Assembly: GCA_964549915.1 (NCBI GenBank)
Contig: CAZJWX010000059.1
Span: 1 to 29,232, forward strand
Source of the DNA: JAUZRW01 sp964549915
GTDB taxonomy: Bacteria > Chloroflexota > Anaerolineae > Aggregatilineales > Phototrophicaceae
Reading direction: 5' to 3'
Length of the DNA stretch: 29,232 nt
Shown: positions 1-6,719 of the stretch, one piece after another
Layout of the letters: every line of letters starts with the position of its first letter
How positions within the stretch are numbered: position 1 is the first letter of the stretch
Notes under the pieces: model-generated
Told to the model about the DNA's origin: nothing
What the model saw: the letters and a program-made list of their open reading frames with translations, nothing else
Databases searched by the model: none
Program-made: the position numbers and the translations under genes

Positions 1-156
1 TCTCTCCACTACACATTACCAACTTTCTTTCATTTTTGAAGCGATTGCCCTGGTGGGGTTGTCCTAGCCTAAGGAATGTCGGGCGCAATTACAATCGCCA
101 GCTTTTGCCCCGGTTGGTGCAGGACACACAAAACCTGCGGTCTGCACCGCACATCG

Positions 157-165
157 TGATAAAAT
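157..165 (+). promoter_or_regulatory. Extended -10 promoter for the YtkA-like lipoprotein
   Basis: The plus strand reads TGATAAAAT, an extended -10 (TG, one base, then TAAAAT at 160-165). It would start transcription near 172 and give a leader of about 36 bases before the ATG at 208. No good -35 hexamer is visible, which is tolerated in extended -10 promoters. Bases 1-156 hold no gene that I can support. Confidence 0.4.
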
Positions 166-207
166 GCACATAGTTGGACACGCGACGAGTATACAAGGAG
201 ACCCTCT

Positions 208-708
208 ATGCGTAGTATCACCCTGGCGTTGCTTCTCGTGACTGTCTTCGCGCTGACCGGATGCCGTCAGGCCGAAGTGACTTCCAGCGAGAATGTGAAC
301 ATTGATGTTGCCGTGACCCCCGAAGAACCCGCTGTTGGCGATGCGACTCTGCTCGTCACCCTCACCGACCCGGAGGGCAATCCCATCACTGATGCGACTG
401 TTGCCGTTCGGGGTGATATGACACACGCCGGGATGGTTCCGGTGATCCCCGCCGAGGTTTCCGGCGCGGAGGATGGCGTCTACGTCTTCGAGGATTTCGA
501 GTGGACGATGGGCGGTGAATGGTTCGTGGAAGTGACTGTCACCCTGCCCAACGGCGAAACTGCCACCGAACAGTTTGAATACACCGTCAGCGGCGAGATG
601 AACATGGATGAGATGGGCGACATGGACATGACCGAAGAGCCCGAAGAGATGGACATGGACGCCACCGAAGAAACTGAAGCGATGGATATGACGGAAGAAG
701 CGGAATAA
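208..708 (+). CDS. YtkA/FixH-like lipoprotein with Met/Asp-rich tail
   Basis: This is a 166-residue predicted lipoprotein. A hydrophobic signal peptide ends in the lipobox LTGC, so Cys19 would be lipidated and the protein anchored outside the cytoplasmic membrane. Residues about 29-130 form an Ig-like beta domain of the YtkA/FixH type, including the family's M-x-H-x-x-M element (Met71, His73, Met76). The last 36 residues are almost only Met, Asp, Glu and Thr, with nine Met in repeated MDM units, a composition seen in copper-binding tails. The start is fixed by AAGGAG at 195-200, seven bases before the ATG. The ferredoxin gene 70 bases downstream is probably co-transcribed. FixH-family partners of FixG/CcoG take part in copper supply to oxidases. 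A copper role here is inferred and not shown. Confidence 0.75.
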   Translation: MRSITLALLLVTVFALTGCRQAEVTSSENVNIDVAVTPEEPAVGDATLLVTLTDPEGNPITDATVAVRGDMTHAGMVPVIPAEVSGAEDGVYVFEDFEWTMGGEWFVEVTVTLPNGETATEQFEYTVSGEMNMDEMGDMDMTEEPEEMDMDATEETEAMDMTEEAE

Positions 709-722
709 ACCTGAAAATCACC

Positions 723-745
723 GGGGGCGATGCGATGTCGTCCCC
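723..745 (+). other. Intergenic hairpin, not a clear terminator
   Basis: An 8-base-pair stem (723-730 with 738-745, one G-T wobble) encloses a 7-base loop. No T-run follows. It lies between two genes that look co-transcribed, so it may be an attenuator, a processing site or chance. Confidence 0.25.
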
Positions 746-778
746 AGGAACCCCTATTTGTTGTCAGGATAACCCCCA

Positions 779-2311
779 ATGCCCAAAAACAACGACGCCC
801 TTTACCGACCGAAAACTGCTTTCGATGTATTGCGCATCCCCCTGTTGGGACGAGCGCTCAAATCGCGTTATGGACGACTCTGGCTGCAAATCCCGCTGTT
901 GATCATCGCCGCACTGCTGATCTATGATGGCTTCACCGGGCCGCAGATGGCGTCGCGCAATCTGGCGACGGTCGCGCCCTGGGTGCACTATCGCGGCTTC
1001 GTGGTGCTGGTGATCTTGCTGGCGGGCAATCTTTTCTGTATGGGCTGCCCCTTCACGCTGCCGCGCACCCTGGCGAAACGCCTCAGCATCCGGGGATGGC
1101 GCTTCCCGCGGTTCTTGCGCAACAAATGGCTGGCGATTGCCGGCTTGTTCTTGATTTTCTTCCTCTACGAATGGCTCGATATGTGGGCCAGTCCGGCGCT
1201 GACGGCCTGGTTGATTGTGGCCTATTTCCTGGCGTCTTTCGTGCTGGAAGCCTTCTTCAAAGAATCGGCCTTTTGCAAATACGTCTGCCCGTTGGGGACG
1301 TTCAACTTCGTCTACAGCACCGCCTCGCCGACGCAAATCGCGGTCAAGGATCACGCCGTCTGCCAGGGCTGCCAGGGCAAGGAATGCGTCAACGGCAGTT
1401 ACAGCGCGACTCCCGTGATCCGCATTGACGAAATCCCCTACATTGATGCCGATGGCGTGATGCACACGAAGAAGGTCGAAGTGAAGGACAGCCCGCAGGG
1501 CACGCTCGGCTGTGGGACGGAACTCTTCCCGCCGCAGATCACGAGCAACATGGATTGCGTGTACTGCCTGGATTGCGTCCGCGCCTGCCCGCACGACAAC
1601 ATCGGCCTCTTCGCCCGCACGCCGGGGCGCGAACTGCTGCGCGGTGGGGCATGGCCCAAACGCTGGGATGCCTCGCTGCTGGTGATCATATTGGCCTTCA
1701 TGGCGATCTTCAACGCCTTCGGCATGGTGCCGCCTGTCTTCTCGCTGATGGAATGGATGGGCGATACCTTCGGCTTCCGCAGCGACTTCTGGCCGCTGGT
1801 GATCCTCTTCGGGGGTGGGATGCTGGTCTTGCCTGTGCTGGTAGCGCTGGGAACCGGGGAATTTGCCCAGTTCATGACCAACACGGCGGGCAGCATCTCC
1901 CTGCGCGATACGGTGGCGGCCTTTGCCCCGGCCTTCGTCCCGCTGGGATTCGGCATCTGGATCGCGCATTACGGCTTCCACTTCTTGATTGCGCCGCTTT
2001 CGTTCGTGCCAATTGTGCAGGAATTCCTCGGACAGCCTGGGGATTGGGCGACATACGGCATTGTGTTGGATAACGCCCTGATCGGGCTGGTGCAGGTGGG
2101 CGGGTTGCTCGGCGGCTTCTTCTGGAGCTTGCTGATTGTGCAGCGTGCGGCGACTCGGCTCTATGGGCGGCGTAACAGCTTCGGTGGGGTGCTGCCCTGG
2201 GCATTGGTGCTGCTGCTGATGATGGTGGCCTCGTACCAGATTTTCGCGCTACCGATGGAAATGCGCGGCACCGAAGACCTCTTCGCGGGGCTGCTGCGCT
2301 TCGTCTGGTGA
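779..2311 (+). CDS. Membrane polyferredoxin of the NapH/NosR/CcoG type
   Basis: This 510-residue protein has about eight hydrophobic segments and several cysteine sets. C87-x2-C90-P and C166-x3-C170-P sit at the ends of membrane segments, as in NapH, NosR and CcoG/FixG. C195-x2-C198-x4-C203 and C245 follow. A classic ferredoxin motif C260-x2-C263-x2-C266-x3-C270-P would bind a 4Fe-4S cluster. The second half (about 290-510) is a further bundle of membrane helices. Such proteins pass electrons across or along the membrane, and CcoG has been shown to reduce Cu(II). The preceding YtkA/FixH-like lipoprotein resembles a FixG-FixH pairing, which makes metal reduction or oxidase assembly a reasonable guess. 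The physiological donor and acceptor cannot be read from this window. No oxidase, nitrate or nitrous oxide reductase genes are nearby. Confidence 0.8.
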   Translation: MPKNNDALYRPKTAFDVLRIPLLGRALKSRYGRLWLQIPLLIIAALLIYDGFTGPQMASRNLATVAPWVHYRGFVVLVILLAGNLFCMGCPFTLPRTLAKRLSIRGWRFPRFLRNKWLAIAGLFLIFFLYEWLDMWASPALTAWLIVAYFLASFVLEAFFKESAFCKYVCPLGTFNFVYSTASPTQIAVKDHAVCQGCQGKECVNGSYSATPVIRIDEIPYIDADGVMHTKKVEVKDSPQGTLGCGTELFPPQITSNMDCVYCLDCVRACPHDNIGLFARTPGRELLRGGAWPKRWDASLLVIILAFMAIFNAFGMVPPVFSLMEWMGDTFGFRSDFWPLVILFGGGMLVLPVLVALGTGEFAQFMTNTAGSISLRDTVAAFAPAFVPLGFGIWIAHYGFHFLIAPLSFVPIVQEFLGQPGDWATYGIVLDNALIGLVQVGGLLGGFFWSLLIVQRAATRLYGRRNSFGGVLPWALVLLLMMVASYQIFALPMEMRGTEDLFAGLLRFVW

Positions 2312-2383
2312 GCGTTTTCGCCAATTTACAGAAAGCCACAAGGGGTTCTTGTGACCTCCCCTGGCCTTTTCTGGAAATAAGAG

Positions 2384-2389
2384 TATACT
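2384..2389 (+). promoter_or_regulatory. Candidate -10 (TATACT) for the GNAT gene
   Basis: TATACT lies 55 bases before the ATG at 2444. No convincing -35 is spaced for it, so this is a weak call. The leader would be about 48 bases and contain the ribosome binding site AAGGAT at 2432-2437. Confidence 0.3.
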
Positions 2390-2443
2390 GGTCGGGTCAG
2401 GCGCGCACACACATCTGATTCGCTCAACAATAAGGATACGATC

Positions 2444-3484
2444 ATGACTGATCCGACCACCGCAAAACGATATACCCTGCCTGAGGGCTACCGCACCCGC
2501 CCCGCCCGCCTGGAAGATGCGCAGGCTGTTGCGGATGTGTGGTTTGCTCTCTCGTCGGCGATGGGCGTCCCGGAACGCCTGGAGGCTTCCGACTACATTC
2601 AGGATTGGCAGGCTCCCAAGTTCAACCTCGAAGACTCGACTCTGATCGTCGAAGATACTGCCGGAGCCGTCATCGGCTTTGCCGAAGTCTGGGATGTGAG
2701 CGACCCGCCCATACATCCCGACATCACCCAGATGGTACATCCCGACCACGCGCACAAGGGCATCGAGCAATATCTCATGCAGTGGGGAGAAGCCCGCGCC
2801 CTGCGCGTCATCCCGCGCTGCCCGGCGACGGCACGCATTGCCTACCACAGCGGCACATTGGCAGGCTACGAATATGGCGAGAACCTCCTGCGCGAGATGG
2901 GCTACCAGAATATCCGTTATTGGCTGCGCATGGTCATCGACATGGACGAAGCGCCGCCAGAAGCGACCCTCGCCGAGGGCTACAGCATTCGGACGGTGCG
3001 CTTCCCCGATGAGCTGGAGAAGATGGCGCAGGCTGTGGATGATGCTTTCAAGGATCACTGGGGGCATGTGGATCGTCCCCTGGAGCAGATGGTCGAACGG
3101 TGGCAGCACCGCATCGAGAGCGATGAGAAGTTCGACGATACGCTCTTCTTCATCGCGGTAGATGACGCAACCGGGGACTTCGCCGGGATGAGCCTCTGCC
3201 GCATCGAAGAGTGGGGGCGTCCGGAAGCGGCCTATGTGGCGACCCTGGGTGTGCTGCGCGATCATCGCAAGCGGGGGCTGGCGCAGGCGCTGCTCTACCA
3301 CACCTTCGGCGAATTCTGGCGGCGTGGGCGTAAGACGGTCTCACTGCATGTGGATGCCACCAGCCTGACCGGGGCGACAAAGCTCTATGAGAAGGTCGGT
3401 ATGTACGCCGATGACAGGTGGGGCACCTGGGAAAAGCTGCTGCGCGACGGGACAGAACTCGCCACGACCAGCGTGGAGGAATAG
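2444..3484 (+). CDS. Tandem-GNAT N-acetyltransferase
   Basis: This 346-residue cytoplasmic protein is built of two GNAT folds. The N-terminal copy (about 14-165) has a worn acetyl-CoA loop (around residues 98-116, HKGIE in place of R/Q-x-x-G-x-G/A). The C-terminal copy (about 178-335) keeps a clear one: the strand ending VATLGV followed by R-K-R-G-L-A (275-280), then the late ATKLYEKVGM element. It therefore probably has one active site that transfers acetyl from acetyl-CoA to an amine. Double GNATs include mycothiol synthase and many enzymes of unknown substrate, so the substrate here cannot be named. AAGGAT at 2432-2437, six bases upstream, supports the ATG. It seems to be a single-gene unit. 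Confidence 0.85.
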   Translation: MTDPTTAKRYTLPEGYRTRPARLEDAQAVADVWFALSSAMGVPERLEASDYIQDWQAPKFNLEDSTLIVEDTAGAVIGFAEVWDVSDPPIHPDITQMVHPDHAHKGIEQYLMQWGEARALRVIPRCPATARIAYHSGTLAGYEYGENLLREMGYQNIRYWLRMVIDMDEAPPEATLAEGYSIRTVRFPDELEKMAQAVDDAFKDHWGHVDRPLEQMVERWQHRIESDEKFDDTLFFIAVDDATGDFAGMSLCRIEEWGRPEAAYVATLGVLRDHRKRGLAQALLYHTFGEFWRRGRKTVSLHVDATSLTGATKLYEKVGMYADDRWGTWEKLLRDGTELATTSVEE

Positions 3485-3548
3485 AGGTACTGCCAGGGGC
3501 GACTCATTGGTGTTTGGGCGATGGTGAACCCACCGTAGTTCGGGTGTA

Positions 3549-3570
3549 GGGGCACGATTGACCGTGCCCC
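3549..3570. repeat. Perfect GC-rich palindrome between convergent genes
   Basis: An exact 8-base-pair stem (GGGGCACG at 3549-3556 with CGTGCCCC at 3563-3570) has a 6-base loop. It lies between the end of the GNAT gene and the end of the minus-strand nuclease operon. There is no T-run on either side, so it is not a textbook terminator. It could stop or protect both transcripts, or be one copy of a dispersed REP-like palindrome. Only one copy was seen in this window. Confidence 0.45.
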
Positions 3571-3642
3571 ATGCTAACATACGCCGCATCTGGTCGGGCC
3601 AGTATGGCAGCAATGGCCAACGGATCGCCCCACCCGTGCTTT

Positions 3643-4479
3643 TCAGAACGCGATCTCGGCGATTTGATCCAGGTCAATGCGGACATCGGCCAGGTCGATG
3701 GTGTCTTCCTCGAAGGCTTCCCAATCAACCAGTTTGCCTGCTTCACGACCCCGATCACAGAGCGAACGATAGACGCAGTATTGGCAGCGGCGCGTCTCGT
3801 CAGTCAGCGGGAAGTCGTCGCGCTGTTCGATTGCGCGTTCGATTGCGCGGATGAGGCTCAGCAAGTAGGCTTCATCCGCCTGCATCTGGGCTGCATCGTA
3901 GGGGAAGGCAACGGTTTCCCCACCGTGTTCGGCGTACCAGTAGCGTATTTCAATTTGCTCTGGTGGGATCGGCTCGCCGCCATTCAGCGGTGCGCCACCC
4001 TGCGCCAGGACATAGCGATAGACGATGGTCTGTAGCTTTTCCGCCAGCCATTCGCGTCGCGGCATTCGTGCCGAGGTCTTCCAATCGACGATCAGCGCTT
4101 TTTCGCCCAGCGCCAGCAGGTCGAATTTCGCCAGCAGCCGATACGCCCCCAGCGCAACGGTCAGCGTCTGCTCGGGGTAACGCTTTTCGGGGACATCCAC
4201 CAGGCCGTTCTGTAGATAGGTCTCGAACCAGCCGCGCACGCTCTCATCCTGGATGTGCTGTTGCAGCAAATCCGCGGGCAGCCCCACCAGATGCTGCTGC
4301 ACGAGACGATGAAATGCTTGCCCCTGCTGCATATGCCGTTCGAATTCCAGCATATCGTCTACTTCGGGCGCGGGATAGCGCTGGCGCAGCAGGTATTTCA
4401 ATTCAAAACGGCGCGGACAATCTACATAGTCTTGCAAGCTGCTCTGGCTGAAGATGAAGTCTTCCGCGAGGGTCGTCAT
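3643..4479 (-). CDS. RecB/Cas4-type PD-(D/E)XK nuclease with Fe-S cysteines
   Basis: This 278-residue nuclease carries the RecB-family active-site set in order: His57 (GQAFH), Asp120 (KFD), Asp132 and Lys134 (VDWKT), and Gln150 with Tyr154 (Q-x3-Y). It has one early cysteine, Cys21 in Y-x-x-C-P-R-R-F, and three late ones, Cys232-x2-Cys235-x5-Cys241. This is the arrangement that holds a 4Fe-4S cluster in AddB and Cas4. It should cut DNA ends or single strands processed by a partner helicase. Its ATG overlaps the stop of the UvrD-like gene upstream (ATGA, 4479-4476), implying coupled translation. No cas1, cas2 or CRISPR array is present, so a recombination or repair role with the two helicases is far more likely than CRISPR adaptation. 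Confidence 0.85.
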   Translation of the reverse strand: MTTLAEDFIFSQSSLQDYVDCPRRFELKYLLRQRYPAPEVDDMLEFERHMQQGQAFHRLVQQHLVGLPADLLQQHIQDESVRGWFETYLQNGLVDVPEKRYPEQTLTVALGAYRLLAKFDLLALGEKALIVDWKTSARMPRREWLAEKLQTIVYRYVLAQGGAPLNGGEPIPPEQIEIRYWYAEHGGETVAFPYDAAQMQADEAYLLSLIRAIERAIEQRDDFPLTDETRRCQYCVYRSLCDRGREAGKLVDWEAFEEDTIDLADVRIDLDQIAEIAF

Positions 4480-6719
4480 TGGCTACTCTCTCCCACTTTT
4501 TCCCACCATCCGCGCAGGGCTGCCACTGGACGCGCTTCGATTTGCTCCCCACTGCGCCCCGTATTCCAGGTGACGATCAGTTCACGGCGTGCGCGTGTGA
4601 TGCCCACGTAGAGCAGGCGCAGCCGCTCCGCCGCGTACTCAATGCGTGCCTCATAAGTGGGCTGACCCTGGCTGTATGCCCGTCCCTCGTGCAAGGCGCG
4701 GAGCTGCCCCAGCGCTTCTTCTTCCAGGTTCAGGCTGTCGCGGATGAACCAGCGTTCGCCCATGAAGCTGTCGAAGGGGTCGGCGGAGGGGTAATTGTAA
4801 TTGTTCGCCGCCATGATGTAGACGCGATCCCATTCCAGCCCCTTGGCTTTGTGCATGGTCGTCACCGTCACCACGCCGGGGTGCTGATCCGGGTCGAAGG
4901 CGTCGTCGGCATCGCTGATTCCGCTGAAATTTCGCCGCCCGCGCGCGATTTCCTGCAATTCGGTGCTGTATTCCGGCAGGCGTGCTTCCGGGTGCAGTTC
5001 GGCGAAGCGCCGCAAATAGAGGGCGACAGCGTAGGCGGTGGCGATGTCCGTCTCCAGGCGGAAGACATCCCCGCTGATGGTCAGGATCAACTGGTCAATC
5101 GGCAAATCTGCCGCTGCCTGCCAGCGCTGCACCAGCGCCCGAAAATCCAGCAGGTGAGCCAGCAGCGCGTCGTTATCGCCAGCGGCGCTTTCCAGCCAAT
5201 CGGTGGCACGCGGATAGAGGAAATCCTCAACGGCGCGGATGCTGCGCAGTTCTTTCGCGATGCTCTCGATGGCGCGTTCTTCGGCCTCGTCACCCCGGTC
5301 ATCGCGCCGCCAGACGCGGTAGACCTGCGCCAACCGTGCGCTGTCCTGCGGTTCTTCCAGGTACGACAGAACCAGCGCGAGTGCGCCGACAATCGCCCGT
5401 GTGCCACTGGTCGAGCGCAGATTCTCCACATAGGGAACGCCCTGCGCACGCAGCATCTGCACCATCTTTGCGCCGCTGCTGTTGATCGGCAGCAGCACGG
5501 CACACGTCCGCTGCGGGTTTTCCGGCAGCCACTCCTTGATCGACTCAATCACTGCCTGCCGCTCGGCATCCCCCGTGAATTTGTTATCGGCAAAGGTGAT
5601 CGCACCCGGTGCATCCGGGGGATTGCCCTGCGGGTCGCCTTCCGGCGTGGGTTCGATGTGCGGCTCGGTCAGCGGTTCTCTGGCGCGGATGTCCGGATTC
5701 AGGTGTTTCTGCGTCCAGTCGATCAGGTAGTTCGCCACGCGGATGATGCTGCGCGTGCTGCGTCCGCTGTTGGGAAGCGTTCGCGCCGCTACGTCCGGTT
5801 CATCCAGGAAGGCACGTAGATATTTGGGATTCGCCGTCGTGAAGGTCTCGTAGATCGCCTGGTTGGGATCGCCGACGCGCACCCAGTTGCCGCCTTCGCC
5901 CGCCAGCAAGCGTAAGATGTCTTCTTGCAATTTGCTGCTGTCCTGGGCTTCGTCTTCCAGGATGTAGGGGAAGCGCTGCCGCAGCCGCGCCAGGTACGCC
6001 GGGTCGATTTGCAGGATGCGCAGCGCCAGCCGGATCAAGTCCTGGAAATCGACTGCGCCCCGGTACCGCAGGCTGCGCTCGTACTGCTCGTAGAGTTCCA
6101 GGCAGATGGTTGCCAGCGGCAGCGCTTCGTCGTGTTGGCGCAGCTTTTCGGCAACATCATCCACCGAAAGCTGGTAATCTTTCGCCTGCCGGATGAAATT
6201 CATCGCCATATTCTTGACCAGCCCCGGCCACTGGTAATTGCGCGTGTTGGCGTTGTCGATGTGTTCGGGCGAGAGATAGGCATCGGGTGCGTCGGGGTTG
6301 GCACGTACCCAGGCTTCGACGGCTTCTTGCAGGATGTCATCGGCGGCGCGTTCATCCAACACGGTGAAGGCGTCCGAAAGTCCCACCAGCGAAGGGCGCT
6401 CATGCACGATGTCGTTGGCGAGGCCGTGCAGCGTCCGCACGCGATAGCCCAATCCCGGCAGCAAATGGAACTCATCGCGCAGGAAACCCGCCATCGACGC
6501 GGCGAAATTGCCCACTGCCGACTTGACCAGCGTCACGATCAAAACTTCCTGGTCGGCGTCCAGGTCGGTCTCGGCGACCAGCTTCGCCGCCAGATACGAG
6601 AGAGTCGCCGTCTTGCCGCTCCCCGGCACGGCGGAGACTCCCATCTTGCCGCCCCGGTAGGCCAGCACCTGAGCCTGCTTGGGGCGTGGAACGAATCGTT
6701 TGCGCTTCGCTTCAGTCAT
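4476..6719 (-). CDS. UvrD/AddA-like superfamily 1A DNA helicase
   Basis: This 747-residue ATP-dependent 3'-5' helicase is of the UvrD/PcrA/AddA kind. It has a Q-motif-like start (FVPRPKQAQVL), Walker A VPGSGKT at about 31-37, Walker B DEAQD at about 256-260, motif III-like VGDPNQAIYETF, motif V TTMHKAKGLEWD and motif VI LLYVGITRARREL. It lacks the C-terminal nuclease domain of AddA and RecB; a nuclease is encoded by the next gene. I chose the ATG at 6719 over a GTG at 6734 because GAGGAG sits seven bases before it. With that start it overlaps the end of the upstream helicase gene by eight bases. All three genes of this operon thus overlap, which suggests equimolar production and one complex. 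Confidence 0.88.
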   Translation of the reverse strand: MTEAKRKRFVPRPKQAQVLAYRGGKMGVSAVPGSGKTATLSYLAAKLVAETDLDADQEVLIVTLVKSAVGNFAASMAGFLRDEFHLLPGLGYRVRTLHGLANDIVHERPSLVGLSDAFTVLDERAADDILQEAVEAWVRANPDAPDAYLSPEHIDNANTRNYQWPGLVKNMAMNFIRQAKDYQLSVDDVAEKLRQHDEALPLATICLELYEQYERSLRYRGAVDFQDLIRLALRILQIDPAYLARLRQRFPYILEDEAQDSSKLQEDILRLLAGEGGNWVRVGDPNQAIYETFTTANPKYLRAFLDEPDVAARTLPNSGRSTRSIIRVANYLIDWTQKHLNPDIRAREPLTEPHIEPTPEGDPQGNPPDAPGAITFADNKFTGDAERQAVIESIKEWLPENPQRTCAVLLPINSSGAKMVQMLRAQGVPYVENLRSTSGTRAIVGALALVLSYLEEPQDSARLAQVYRVWRRDDRGDEAEERAIESIAKELRSIRAVEDFLYPRATDWLESAAGDNDALLAHLLDFRALVQRWQAAADLPIDQLILTISGDVFRLETDIATAYAVALYLRRFAELHPEARLPEYSTELQEIARGRRNFSGISDADDAFDPDQHPGVVTVTTMHKAKGLEWDRVYIMAANNYNYPSADPFDSFMGERWFIRDSLNLEEEALGQLRALHEGRAYSQGQPTYEARIEYAAERLRLLYVGITRARRELIVTWNTGRSGEQIEARPVAALRGWWEKVGESSQ

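Noticed and set aside
764..1981. Long minus-strand reading frame (405 residues)
   Set aside because: It is antisense to the polyferredoxin gene, has a composition rich in Arg, Gln, His and Glu, and shows no domain. It is an artefact of GC-rich codon use.
2337..2353. Terminator after the polyferredoxin gene (CACAAG/CTTGTG)
   Set aside because: The 6-base-pair stem is weak and followed by ACCTCCCC rather than a T-run.
3643..4479. CRISPR-associated Cas4
   Set aside because: The fold and cysteines fit Cas4, but there is no cas1, cas2 or repeat array, and the gene is coupled to helicases as in end-processing systems.
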